Source of the DNA: Legionella quinlivanii | GTDB taxonomy: Bacteria > Pseudomonadota > Gammaproteobacteria > Legionellales > Legionellaceae | DNA: 64,000 nucleotides | Reading direction: 5' to 3' | NCBI RefSeq assembly: GCF_003265995.1 | Contig: NZ_MVJN01000001.1 | Span: 186,001-250,000 of the forward strand | The notes under the pieces: generated by a model | The model's input: the letters and a program-made list of their open reading frames with translations, nothing else | Databases searched by the model: none | What the model was told of the DNA's origin: nothing | Shown here: positions 43,126 through 51,811 of the stretch, one piece after another | Numbering within the stretch: position 1 is the stretch's first letter | Layout of the letters: each line of letters begins with the position of its first letter | Made by a program: the position numbers and the translations under genes

Positions 43126-43249
43126 CTTCCATGTACGTCATCCTGAGGCGTAGCGAGGGATCTCAAACTGCTTAGAACTGAGCCAGATTCAGGAGATCCT
43201 TCACTGCGTTCAGGATGACGGAGACGATCCATAACCCGGGAAGTTATGA
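43122..43249. repeat. Palindromic element family A, copy 6 (inverted)
   Basis: GTAACTTCCATGTACGTCAT on the left, CAGGATGACGGAGACGATCC and CCGGGAAGTTAT on the right; the centre reads CTTAGAACTGAGCCAGATTC, the complement of the other copies, so this copy is inverted. It begins inside the stop codon of the hemerythrin-like gene and ends 13 bases before the stop of the convergent U-box gene. Confidence 0.9.
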
Positions 43250-43261
43250 AATTTTTGATAG

Positions 43262-44512
43262 CTAGTATTTAACAGATCGCTGTATTTCTTCATGGCTTTC
43301 CAAATCAAAAGTTTCCGAAGAGACATGGCGTTTTTTTAATAAAAAATCCCTTGCTTCGGTTAGTTTAAAAAACACATCTTTTGCTTCTGGTCTGGAATTT
43401 TTATCTGGATGAACTCTTCTGGCTAATCTGCGATAGGCCTGCTCGATTTGCGTTGGTTTTGCATCAGCAGAGAGATTCAATCGTTGGAAAAAAAGGATTT
43501 TCGTACTGGCTGCTGAAAATGCGCTTACTTCTTTTTTAGCAACCACCAGGGATTTCTCACATTCAATTTCTGTCGCGCTGGTTTGGAGTCTATGGATTAG
43601 GTGCTCGGCCAAACGATGTATTACAGGCCCATTTTTATCAGCAAATACCCTGTCAACGGACTCTGTAAATTGATTGATACAGGCCAAAGCCTCTGCCAAA
43701 GTGAGATGCTTCAGATATTCTTTTTTTAATAAAACCCAATGAGTAAAAACCTTGATTTTTCCTTGCATTACAAAGTCGCTTTTTAGCTCATCTGGAAATA
43801 AGTCCTCTCGAGTTATCGGGTGACTCTTATGCTTATCAAGCCAGTTTAATAAAGCATTTCGGTTGAATCGTTCAGGGTTATTCTTAGCATAAACAGGCGT
43901 TCCATCAATAATCATCAGGGTAATGGGACAAGTGTACTGCCTGGGAATCCATTCGCTTAAAATCCCCTGTGCTTCCAGAAGACTATGCAATTGAAAAGTG
44001 ATGGGGCGTGAACAGGTCGATAGAACATTTCTCGATTGAAGAAAAGAATCTGTGACGAGAACCAAACTATGCTCTCCAAGTGCCCGCAAGGACCTAATGA
44101 TAATCAGAGTGCGTAAAATACGCCCTGAAGCTAAATGTACATTTTCTGAAAAAGCTGCCGAATCGAAAAGGAGATCACTAGCCAGTACTTGCCCTAGTAT
44201 ATTTGGCACCTGATTGTTGGCAGTGCGCTCTTCCCGCTGGTGAAACTGTCGGTTTGTTGGCGTTCGCGGCAATGCTATAGGCACGAAATAGTCGAAAGTC
44301 AGTTTCCAAATAGCAATCTTAAATACCAGGGAGAAGATGCTTGATAAACCACTTTGATCCACCATCATACTGACTAAAAAGAACAGTAGCAAATAACTTA
44401 AAAATCGAAATAGCAGCCTTCTTAGTGAGTCATTATACAGAGCGAATGATGAGGACAACTCACGCCAGATCAGTAACAAATCTCTCAGGAACCCCATCAC
44501 CGCACCACGCAA
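43262..44512 (-). CDS. Membrane protein with U-box and C-terminal J domain, putative effector
   Basis: A 416-residue protein. Residues 33-80 hold two hydrophobic segments (LLFRFLSYLLLFFLVSMM and IFSLVFKIAIWKLTFDYFVP). Residues 189-254 fit the U-box ubiquitin ligase fold: IPRQYTCPITLMIIDGTPVY, RFNRNALLNWL, then HPITREDLFPDELKSDF. Residues 340-395 are a J domain: LNLSADAKPTQIEQAYRRLA with the diagnostic HPD at 368-370, which stimulates Hsp70. The tail SSETFDLESHEEIQRSVKY is glutamate-rich, as in Dot/Icm signals. A U-box needs host E2 enzymes, so function inside a eukaryotic cell is inferred. I know of no described protein with U-box and J domain together. Confidence 0.82.
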   Translation of the reverse strand: MRGAVMGFLRDLLLIWRELSSSFALYNDSLRRLLFRFLSYLLLFFLVSMMVDQSGLSSIFSLVFKIAIWKLTFDYFVPIALPRTPTNRQFHQREERTANNQVPNILGQVLASDLLFDSAAFSENVHLASGRILRTLIIIRSLRALGEHSLVLVTDSFLQSRNVLSTCSRPITFQLHSLLEAQGILSEWIPRQYTCPITLMIIDGTPVYAKNNPERFNRNALLNWLDKHKSHPITREDLFPDELKSDFVMQGKIKVFTHWVLLKKEYLKHLTLAEALACINQFTESVDRVFADKNGPVIHRLAEHLIHRLQTSATEIECEKSLVVAKKEVSAFSAASTKILFFQRLNLSADAKPTQIEQAYRRLARRVHPDKNSRPEAKDVFFKLTEARDFLLKKRHVSSETFDLESHEEIQRSVKY

Positions 44513-44600
44513 AACTCATTCACAATGTTATTAATTTTGCCATATTCCTTTTAAATAACCAATCTTTTGGGTTAAATCCTCCTCACTTCATCCTCCCTAT

Positions 44601-44989
44601 GTCATCCCGAGCGCAGCGAGGGATCTCTCTGCAGGCTGCAAGAGTTGTTTCTGACATATACGATCTGTTCAGTCTATTTTTCTGGTACTATCCCTGTGTT
44701 ATGGAAAATCCGAGATATCAGAACAGTCCAACAGAATAAGGAGTAGTACATACAGATGGAATCATATGTCTACCTGCTGACAAATAAACACAATAATGTC
44801 TTGTATACTGGTGTTACCAATAATTTGATACGCCGTATAAATGAACACAAGAATAAACTAGTTAAGGGATTTACACAAAAATATAATGTAGACCGCCTGG
44901 TTTATTATGAAGTTTGTTCGGGTATCATTGTGGCCATCGAGCGAGAAAGCAAATCAAAGGATGGTCGCGAAAAAAGCGCTCGGGATGAC
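44601..44989. mobile_element. Possible mobile unit: GIY-YIG gene between 14-bp inverted repeats
   Basis: GTCATCCCGAGCGC (44601-44614) and its exact complement GCGCTCGGGATGAC (44976-44989) bracket the GIY-YIG reading frame. Both are arms of the same repeat type as family A. The left arm continues AGCGAGGGATCTCTCTGCAG. A full family A element follows directly at 44995. Whether the bracketed unit ever moved is inference. Confidence 0.5.
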
Positions 44990-45163
44990 GTGGGGACGTC
45001 TCAACGTCATCCTGAACACAGTAAAGGAGCTCCTGAATCTGGCTCAGTTCCAGGCAGTTTGAGATCCTTCGCTACGTTCAGGATGACGTACCTGCGGAGT
45101 ACAAATTGTTCTATTACAAGGCAGTGGAATTGCCGCGTGCCTCGCATCACAAAAATAATTTAA
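44756..45163 (+). pseudogene. GIY-YIG endonuclease, C-terminus replaced by repeat sequence
   Basis: The first 64 codons encode a normal UPF0213/YhbQ-like GIY-YIG core: VYLLTNKHNNVLYTGVTNNLIRRINEHKN with the paired motifs YLL/YTG, the catalytic Arg and a following His, then VYYEVCSGIIVAIERE with the metal-binding Glu. From codon about 70 the frame runs into repeat DNA (SQRHPEHSKGAPESGSV and LRSFATFRMTYL are translations of the family A element), so the family's C-terminal helix is lost. It may be inactive. Such single-domain nucleases cut branched DNA. ATG follows AGGAGTAG by about eight bases. Confidence 0.72.
44995..45103. repeat. Palindromic element family A, copy 7
   Basis: GACGTCTCAACGTCATCCTG on the left, GCTACGTTCAGGATGACG and TACCTGCGGAGTAC on the right, centre GAATCTGGCTCAGTTCCAGG. 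It overlaps the 3' part of the GIY-YIG frame. Confidence 0.9.
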
Positions 45164-45177
45164 TCAGGCAAAATTTT

Positions 45178-46071
45178 ATGAATCATAATGATGAATTGCT
45201 AATAAATGAGGCTCTTGTATACCATTTGGTGGCAACTCAGTTTCCTCAATGGAAGAACCTTCCTGTCCAACCCGTTGCGCGCAGTGGCTGGGATAATCGA
45301 ACGTTCCACCTGGGTAAGGAAATGCTAGTGCGTATGCCAAGTAGAGTTGAATATGCCTTACAAGTTGAAAAAGAACAGAAATGGCTTCCAAAATTAGCAG
45401 CGCAATTACCTTTAGCTGTTCCAACACCAATCGCTTTGGGGCAACCCGCAACAGAATACCCCTGGCACTGGTCAGTTTATCGCTGGATTGAAGGTGAATC
45501 CGCTGCCACTGCACCAATAAAGAATTTGAACGGTTTTGCAATTAGTCTGGCAGAATTCCTGTCGGCCTTAGAGCAAATTGATTCACGGGATGGACCATTG
45601 GCAGGCCCTCACAGTTTCTATCGTGGAGGCCCCCTGTTAACTTATGATGCTGAAACAAGGCAAGCCCTTGAAATTCTTGAAGACACTATTGATGTGAAAA
45701 CAGCAACTGACGTTTGGGAAAAAGCGCTTGAAACCACATGGCAAGGCACACCCGTATGGGTTCATGGCGATATTAGCCTGGGTAATTTGCTGATAAAAAA
45801 TGGGCAATTGAATGCTGTCATTGATTTTGGGCAGTTGGCAGTAGGTGATCCCGCCTGTGATTTGGCAATTTCATGGACATTATTTAAAGACGAGAGCCGC
45901 GAGGCATTTCGCTCAGCAATTAATCTTGACACAGCCACCTGGGCGCGTGGCCGAGGCTGGACTTTATGGAAAGCATTGATTTGTGCCGCAAACCTGACTA
46001 ACTCAAATGCTGTGGAAGCCAGGCAAGCCTTGAACATCATTGCCGAGGTTCTTTCGGATCACCAACGTTAG
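45178..46071 (+). CDS. Aminoglycoside phosphotransferase family protein
   Basis: A 297-residue APH-fold kinase. N-lobe: ARSGWDNRTFHLGKEMLVRMPS (nucleotide loop and the ATP-contacting residue). Catalytic loop WVHGDISLGNLLIKNGQLNAVID with His, catalytic Asp and Asn intact, then DFGQLAVGDPACDL as the DFG region. It resembles the branch of APH-like proteins annotated as streptomycin/macrolide phosphotransferase-like, but the substrate cannot be assigned and resistance should not be assumed. ATG 45178 follows CAGG nine bases upstream; the frame is open further upstream but the added residues are unlike the family. It is not related closely to the kinase at 41496. Confidence 0.85.
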   Translation: MNHNDELLINEALVYHLVATQFPQWKNLPVQPVARSGWDNRTFHLGKEMLVRMPSRVEYALQVEKEQKWLPKLAAQLPLAVPTPIALGQPATEYPWHWSVYRWIEGESAATAPIKNLNGFAISLAEFLSALEQIDSRDGPLAGPHSFYRGGPLLTYDAETRQALEILEDTIDVKTATDVWEKALETTWQGTPVWVHGDISLGNLLIKNGQLNAVIDFGQLAVGDPACDLAISWTLFKDESREAFRSAINLDTATWARGRGWTLWKALICAANLTNSNAVEARQALNIIAEVLSDHQR

Positions 46072-46188
46072 TAATTCAGATAACCTGCCTCCAACCAAAA
46101 GTACTATAATTAATCAATAAGGATAATTTGTTAACCACTAGCATCTCAGGAAATTGTTCCTGGCATGCGGTCGTTACAGGAAGCTGAA

Positions 46189-46473
46189 ATGAAATACCGG
46201 TTATGTTGTGCGATCGGTCTATTCCTGGCATTAGCCAGCACTTCGCTTAGCTATGGCTATGGATATCATCATCGCTATTGGGGAGGACAAAAGGTTATCA
46301 TCATTAATCCCAATAACCCGGGATACTACAATGGGTATTATAATGGTTATAATCCCTATTACGCTCCCAATCCCCAATATTATTACTACCCACGCTATCG
46401 TTGTATCGTAGTTCCACGCTGTTATTCTTCTGGTTCCTGCAATTATCAGAATCAGGAATGTGGTTATTTCTAA
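46189..46473 (+). CDS. Small secreted Tyr/Asn/Pro-rich protein
   Basis: A 94-residue precursor. MKYRLCCAIGLFLALASTSLSYG is a signal peptide. The mature part is low complexity, with NPGYYNGYYNGYNPYYAPNP and YYYYPRY, and ends with five cysteines (YRCIVVPRCYSSGSCNYQNQECGYF) that could form disulfides. ATG 46189 follows AGGA. Such proteins are usually cell-surface or periplasmic; function unknown. Confidence 0.72.
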   Translation: MKYRLCCAIGLFLALASTSLSYGYGYHHRYWGGQKVIIINPNNPGYYNGYYNGYNPYYAPNPQYYYYPRYRCIVVPRCYSSGSCNYQNQECGYF

Positions 46474-46541
46474 ACGCTCTGGAACTTGATTCATATCGAG
46501 TGGTCAGGGGGATAGTTTTTCTGAATAGTATTTTTTCTGTG

Positions 46542-49004
46542 TTACTTGGTTTTTCTGCTTATAGAAGATTCATTATCAGTACTATTCTCTAGCTGCTCAT
46601 AGCCATCTTTTTTATCATGGTTAAAAAACTGTTTAACTTTATTATATTTAGATAATTTTTGTTGTTGTATCGGTATTTCACTCTCTGCCGGCCTGTTTCC
46701 TCGGCTAATGGTGGTAGGAATATCCTCAACTTTTGGCTTCCATTGTTCTACAGACTCAGCCGCTGGCTCATCTTCAAATACTACATCTGCTGGATCAAAT
46801 CCCCCAACCACTGGCGCATCTGAATAAACAACAGAACTATAGATAACTGATCCACGATTCGCTTCGCTATCCTCGGAATCAGGATTTTCAGGGAGGGGAT
46901 TGTCAGGAACTACTGGGGTATCTGAATTATCAGCAGCTTCACTATCCTTGATATTGGATTTTTCAGAGGGCTGATTATCGAGACTCGGTTTTTCCTCTAC
47001 CGGCGGATCCTTATAAATAACTGAACTGTAAATGACTGAGTCATGCCCCTCTTCATTGTCGGCATCAGGCACTGGGTCAAGCCCTGCCTCCTGCCCCTGG
47101 GCAATATCGGGTATACCAACCGATTTCTGAACTTTAGGTTTATTCAGGGTATCAACAGCAACCAGCATTTCGTTTAATAATAAACGCTGATGATTATTAA
47201 GTTTGGAGTCCTGCTTTATCCCTACGATCAAAGCTATCTGTAGATTAGATTTCGTGTCCTGATTCATTTCTGGCAATTTGTTCTGAAGCACCAAATCTTG
47301 AACAGAGCTTACCGCAGGTACTCTGTATAACCCTCCTGTAACTGTATGCAGCAGCCGCCTGAAGAAGCCTGCCTTGTTTAAATCTTCTTTTAAAATCGCC
47401 TTTTCCACTTTGCTTAAATGCTGTTTGGCTGAGGCTATCTGTGTATCAAACCTGTCTGACTGCATTTTAGATAAAGAAGGAACTCTTGGATCGTTAATTT
47501 GGTGCAATGCCCGCACAAACATTGCATCCATTTCAGGGGTAATTTCTTCCCCATTTAAGACCTTGCTTAATAACTCAATTTCTTTCCCAGTATTTAATGC
47601 TGACTGGGGGACTAACTCTTCAAGCTTGGCGAGGAAATCTTGTGGAGGTAGATTAATAAAATTCAAAAGCGACTGGAAATGCTGAATGGCTAAGCGATCG
47701 GAAGGTTCTGAGCGAGTTAACTCCTGAATGAGTACCGATAAGTTCTGTATTTCATGGACTGAGTTGCCTGCCCCTGTATTAAGGGGTCTCCAGTTTTCAT
47801 ACTCTTCTTCATCCTGCTGGGACTGGGTTTTACCCAAGCCGTAAAACATAAATTCTTTTAAGGCCTTCCCTAATTGAAACGACATGTATGCCGGCATATC
47901 TGCTTTAGTCTTCCTTGCCTGAATTGGGGAAAGATCGTCACCTTCTTCGTTTAAACAGGCTTTATATTCTGGAGGGGCATAATTGGGCGAGCTTAGAATA
48001 TCCATAATTGAAGGATTTTTTTTATCAGTTAATGTTTTTCTATCACTAACAATAATCCGCTCTCCGTCGGTTAAAAAATTGGATAGTTTTATATCAGGAT
48101 GATAATGCCCTGCCGCTTCCAGTTTCAGGCAAAAGTCAGTCAATTGAATAAAAAAACGCTGGGCATCTGCTGCTATAGCTGTAGGCTGTTCCCCTTTAAG
48201 CGCTTGGGCGTAATTTAAGAGAGATCCTTCTTTAGCAAAATTACTGATAACTACTGGTTTATACTCAGTTTCCTCATCTTCATTTTCAAAAGGCACCATC
48301 AAGGTAACATAATCTTCCGAAAAATATTCACTTACTTCATTGAGTTGAAGAAAAGGTTCTTTTCCCAAAGATTCTCTGTCCTCAACACGGATGACCACTT
48401 CTTCTTGGACACCGTCAATATTAAATGTAAAGTTCTTATTGTTCCCTGCAGGATTGCCCAAAACTTTAGTCGAATATTCGGGAAAAGCCTGTTCAACAAA
48501 CCCCTGAATAGCTTCTACTTTAGCGTAACTTAAGGCTAAAAAATGTTTATGCCTTTCAATTTTTTCCTGAAATTTAGGGTTTGTCTGATAATTTTTCATT
48601 ATCGCCAGATTGGCATTCAGATAATCATTTAATGCAGTCTGTGAATAATCTTGTCTCAGGACAGCATTCGCTTGAGTCATCGCTTCATATAAAGACAAGT
48701 TTGTCTCGAATACATCAGCACCTGCATAGCGGCTCACGGCTGTCGCAAATTCAATATTTTGCAATAATACCGAGGCATCGCGATGTATCCCATATTGTTG
48801 TAAATGGGCTTCCAGTCCGTCTTGAGATGATGAGTTTCGCCAGCTGGTGAGTTGAGGAGACAGAAACTGCTTGTTTCTAAGGTAAGTGGTTATTTGTTGC
48901 AAGTAATATAACTTGTCCAAAGAATTCTCATTCGCCTTGTTATAACTTTCAACAAATAGTTTGAGTTGTGTATCGGTAGCAGGTAAAGCTAAAGGCTGAA
49001 TCAT
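46542..49004 (-). CDS. Eukaryotic-like protein kinase with disordered tyrosine-motif tail, putative effector
   Basis: An 820-residue protein. Kinase motifs span about 190-400: HPDIKLSN (His302, Asp304, Lys306, Asn309) is the catalytic loop, SDRK places the metal-binding Asp at 321, and APPEY (343-347) is the APE motif. The VAIK position reads VVIRV, with Arg206 replacing the usual Lys, so ATP binding is altered. Residues 1-180 are helical. From about 630 to 820 the chain is acidic and disordered and carries a repeated unit, SVIYSSVIYKDPPV (656-669) and SVIYSSVVYSDAPV (719-732). No signal peptide. It fits the LegK-like group of Legionella effectors by design, without my being able to name the closest member. 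Confidence 0.78.
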   Translation of the reverse strand: MIQPLALPATDTQLKLFVESYNKANENSLDKLYYLQQITTYLRNKQFLSPQLTSWRNSSSQDGLEAHLQQYGIHRDASVLLQNIEFATAVSRYAGADVFETNLSLYEAMTQANAVLRQDYSQTALNDYLNANLAIMKNYQTNPKFQEKIERHKHFLALSYAKVEAIQGFVEQAFPEYSTKVLGNPAGNNKNFTFNIDGVQEEVVIRVEDRESLGKEPFLQLNEVSEYFSEDYVTLMVPFENEDEETEYKPVVISNFAKEGSLLNYAQALKGEQPTAIAADAQRFFIQLTDFCLKLEAAGHYHPDIKLSNFLTDGERIIVSDRKTLTDKKNPSIMDILSSPNYAPPEYKACLNEEGDDLSPIQARKTKADMPAYMSFQLGKALKEFMFYGLGKTQSQQDEEEYENWRPLNTGAGNSVHEIQNLSVLIQELTRSEPSDRLAIQHFQSLLNFINLPPQDFLAKLEELVPQSALNTGKEIELLSKVLNGEEITPEMDAMFVRALHQINDPRVPSLSKMQSDRFDTQIASAKQHLSKVEKAILKEDLNKAGFFRRLLHTVTGGLYRVPAVSSVQDLVLQNKLPEMNQDTKSNLQIALIVGIKQDSKLNNHQRLLLNEMLVAVDTLNKPKVQKSVGIPDIAQGQEAGLDPVPDADNEEGHDSVIYSSVIYKDPPVEEKPSLDNQPSEKSNIKDSEAADNSDTPVVPDNPLPENPDSEDSEANRGSVIYSSVVYSDAPVVGGFDPADVVFEDEPAAESVEQWKPKVEDIPTTISRGNRPAESEIPIQQQKLSKYNKVKQFFNHDKKDGYEQLENSTDNESSISRKTK

Positions 49005-49213
49005 GGCTAGAACCTCTAAACTAAGAACATAGATAGGTGCCAGGTATCTAATAGTGTGTATTATTATAGACCACGTTTGATGAAGTTTTCTTAAGATTAC
49101 AAAGAATAAGAGATATGCACCAAATTATATCAAACACTTAGGGTTTCATATATCGCCAAAAGCGTCAGAATACCTATACAATCTAAACCACCTCAATGAT
49201 ATAAGGATATGTC

Positions 49214-51697
49214 ATGCCTAAACCGGGTGCCCAACAGTTTTTTGGTCAAAAAAACAACTTATTTAAATCCATTACAGCTGAAAATCAGCTATTAATGGTG
49301 AACCGTTTTCAGCAATGCCAAAAACGCTTCTCAGAGGCCAACTGGTTACCCGCCTGGATACGCTATAAATGGCAGGATCCCTATTATTTTGAGATGTTAC
49401 ATTTACTTTTTCTGGATGATTATTCAGCAGTTTTAAGAACCGGTAAACTGGACGCCTCGTGGATACAAATAGCGCTTTATTTGCCCGCAAATCAACTTTG
49501 TACACAATGGTTTAATGAGCATCCATATTTTGCCAAATATTTTTTGAATAGCGCTCTATCGGCAGGTAATTTGCCAATGGTCAACTATTTATTAGAGCGT
49601 TTTCCAGCGCGATTAACTAAAGAACATTTTACTCTTGCTTTAAATTCAGGCAATGTGGATTTGGTTGATTTTTTACTACAGCAATCCATTCAGGATATTG
49701 CTTATTTTTTGCCCTGTTATGAAGCCAGTAGTTTGAAGCTGGTTAAGTTGTTATACCAACATCAGAAGACGCATGGAGGTGATTTATCCAAATTGGATGA
49801 GTTTGCGCTAGACTCTCTGGAATCGGGTGACATCGAATTATTCGACTATCTGCACCATGAGCGTGGTTTCCCGGTTAAAAAATTATTCGACAGATTTTAT
49901 TACTCTGGAAATGTTGAAGCAATAAGCAGAATTGTAAAAGAACCTAATGATTGTTCACTGGAAATGATTGATTTAGGCATTTTAGCAGAAGCAGGCAAAG
50001 TAGAACTTTATGCGCATTGCCTGAATCATGGTAAATCGATTGAAGCCTATCATTTTGATCTGGCATGCCAGAATGGCCATGTCCGCCTGGTTCGATTTTT
50101 ACTGGATAAAAATTGCCAGGTTACAGCTAAATCCCTCCATCTGGCAGAAAAATCTGGTCATCGAATAATTATTGATTTATTACTTGAACGTTCAAACTTA
50201 CCCGAATATGAAACAAGTATTGCTCGCGCCTATCAAACAGGAGCTATGAATGTTCGTATCGCTTTTTTATCTACCTATCGACCCTTACTTAATTCGCGCC
50301 CCCAAATTTATGCAGAAATTTTGAAAAAACTGATTCCACTCCCTTTGACAGGAAGCGAAAAAAGATTGCACCAGGAAACACTTAAATATGCTGTCGAGAT
50401 GGGCCATTTGGGCTTGCAATTTGAATATTTGGAACTTCATTCCTGTCAGGAAATTTTTTTACCTTTTGACCTAAGTTATAATAGCAGACTTCGCTGGGGG
50501 GATATTGCCAAAGCAGCGGAATTTTCGCGGCATTTGAATACGAGCAAAGACGGCTTTTGGAAAACTGATACGATTCCCAGGCTGCTTCAGGCAATTGATA
50601 TAGGCTTGGCTGCCGATGCCTATCATTGCCTGATATTCGCCAAACGCTTATTGCAAAATCAGTCCATTGCCTTTTTAAAAGCGGTACACCACCAGGCAAA
50701 ACCTCCTGAATTCAGAAAAATTCTGCAATTTTTGATTCAGAAAAAAACCTGGATGAATGATTTGCAAATTCCTGTTATTCTTCGTTGCGCCTGGCAGAAT
50801 CCCCAGGAAGAACAATGCTTATCTCGTTTAAGTAATGATGAGTTCAGCAGCGAAGAAATCAAGACAGCCTCATTTTTAACATTTCTCGCCGCCTTGCACA
50901 TGCAAAAAAACAATTTTTGCCAGCAGTGGATTAAGGAGCATAACGCTGACCTCGAAACAGTCACTGAAGCAGCCGCCGAAGCGGGAAATATTTTTATTTT
51001 GAAACTCATAAGCCAATCACAAAAGTTTACTCCCTCTGACAAGCTATTGGCTAAAGCAATTCATTCAGGCGAGGTGAATCTGGTGCAATGGCTCTTGCAG
51101 TCATTTCCCCAGTGTCGCATTGACACACGCATTTTAAACTTGAAAAGCTATACCAAAAGCAGTATTCAGCTCATCGATTTGCTTGCCTCTTATCGTAATA
51201 CACCGCAATGGCAACTATCCGAAGAAGAGTTTTTCACATTTAAACGACTATCTCTGCAATGCGGCGATCAGAATATTGTATCAAGACTCGAGGGGATCGA
51301 CTGGTCCCTGGATGATGTAAATAACACTTGTGCAGCGGGTAAAACACCTCTCTTAGACCTGGTGATTAGTAAACAGGAGCCTTCCTGGAAAGGAAGAATA
51401 AAAGCCTTTGAAGCCAGTGCCTGTTACGGTCATATCGAACTGTTTGATCACTATCGGCATAGTTGCGATTTAACCCCTTTATTTACGGAGGCAGCTAAAC
51501 ATGGACATCGCTTTTATATCCATCATCTGCTTGGCAATATTTATGAAAGAGGCTTCAGTTTTAATAAAACAGAACAAGCTTTAAAAGCTGCCAAAGAATC
51601 GGTTCATCCCCTATTATGGGACGATGTATCAATATTCTTCGAAGAGGAAAAAACAGACACTGAAACTGAGTGTCACTTTGCAATCTCCCCAAGCTAG
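49214..51697 (+). CDS. Large ankyrin-type repeat protein, putative effector
   Basis: An 827-residue, wholly helical protein built from ankyrin-like pairs: LSAGNLPMVNYLLERFPARL, LNSGNVDLVDFLLQQSI, CQNGHVRLVRFLLDKNCQV, AEKSGHRIIIDLLLERS, AAEAGNIFILKLISQSQ, AIHSGEVNLVQWLLQSF and ACYGHIELFDHYRHS are clear. Many lack the full ankyrin TPLHxAA consensus, as often in Legionella and mimivirus-like repeats. No catalytic domain, signal peptide or membrane segment is visible; the C-terminus is acidic (FFEEEKTDTETECHF). Likely role: protein binding in a host. Divergent from the kinase gene across 210 bases. Confidence 0.78.
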   Translation: MPKPGAQQFFGQKNNLFKSITAENQLLMVNRFQQCQKRFSEANWLPAWIRYKWQDPYYFEMLHLLFLDDYSAVLRTGKLDASWIQIALYLPANQLCTQWFNEHPYFAKYFLNSALSAGNLPMVNYLLERFPARLTKEHFTLALNSGNVDLVDFLLQQSIQDIAYFLPCYEASSLKLVKLLYQHQKTHGGDLSKLDEFALDSLESGDIELFDYLHHERGFPVKKLFDRFYYSGNVEAISRIVKEPNDCSLEMIDLGILAEAGKVELYAHCLNHGKSIEAYHFDLACQNGHVRLVRFLLDKNCQVTAKSLHLAEKSGHRIIIDLLLERSNLPEYETSIARAYQTGAMNVRIAFLSTYRPLLNSRPQIYAEILKKLIPLPLTGSEKRLHQETLKYAVEMGHLGLQFEYLELHSCQEIFLPFDLSYNSRLRWGDIAKAAEFSRHLNTSKDGFWKTDTIPRLLQAIDIGLAADAYHCLIFAKRLLQNQSIAFLKAVHHQAKPPEFRKILQFLIQKKTWMNDLQIPVILRCAWQNPQEEQCLSRLSNDEFSSEEIKTASFLTFLAALHMQKNNFCQQWIKEHNADLETVTEAAAEAGNIFILKLISQSQKFTPSDKLLAKAIHSGEVNLVQWLLQSFPQCRIDTRILNLKSYTKSSIQLIDLLASYRNTPQWQLSEEEFFTFKRLSLQCGDQNIVSRLEGIDWSLDDVNNTCAAGKTPLLDLVISKQEPSWKGRIKAFEASACYGHIELFDHYRHSCDLTPLFTEAAKHGHRFYIHHLLGNIYERGFSFNKTEQALKAAKESVHPLLWDDVSIFFEEEKTDTETECHFAISPS

Positions 51698-51733
51698 CGG
51701 TTCACTATTATAATAATGCCAATGCCTGTGACA

Positions 51734-51805
51734 GAAAAACAAAAACCACCCTAAGGTGGTTTCTGATGCAGGCTCAGAAATCGCTCTCGCGTTTCTTCTG
51801 CCTAC
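51734..51805 (-). ncRNA. Candidate small RNA, copy 2
   Basis: About 72 nt on the minus strand, paralogous to the RNA at 34399. Shared parts: leader AAAGTGTA, GAAACGC, CCTGCA, CAGAAACCA, and the terminator AACCACC, loop TTAG, GGTGGTT, then TTTTGTTTTT. The terminator stem differs from copy 1 by compensated changes (CCATC/GATGG versus CCACC/GGTGG), evidence that the base pairing is under selection. It is antisense to nothing annotated and lies between two plus-strand effector-like genes. Confidence 0.77.
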
Positions 51806-51811
51806 ACTTTT

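Noticed and set aside
14042-45103. Repeated palindromes as a CRISPR array
   Set aside because: Copies are kilobases apart, inverted in places and contain no regular spacers; no cas genes are present.
45178-46071. Calling the APH-like protein an aminoglycoside or macrolide resistance enzyme
   Set aside because: The fold is clear but the substrate-binding part does not identify a drug; most APH-like genes in environmental bacteria are not resistance genes.
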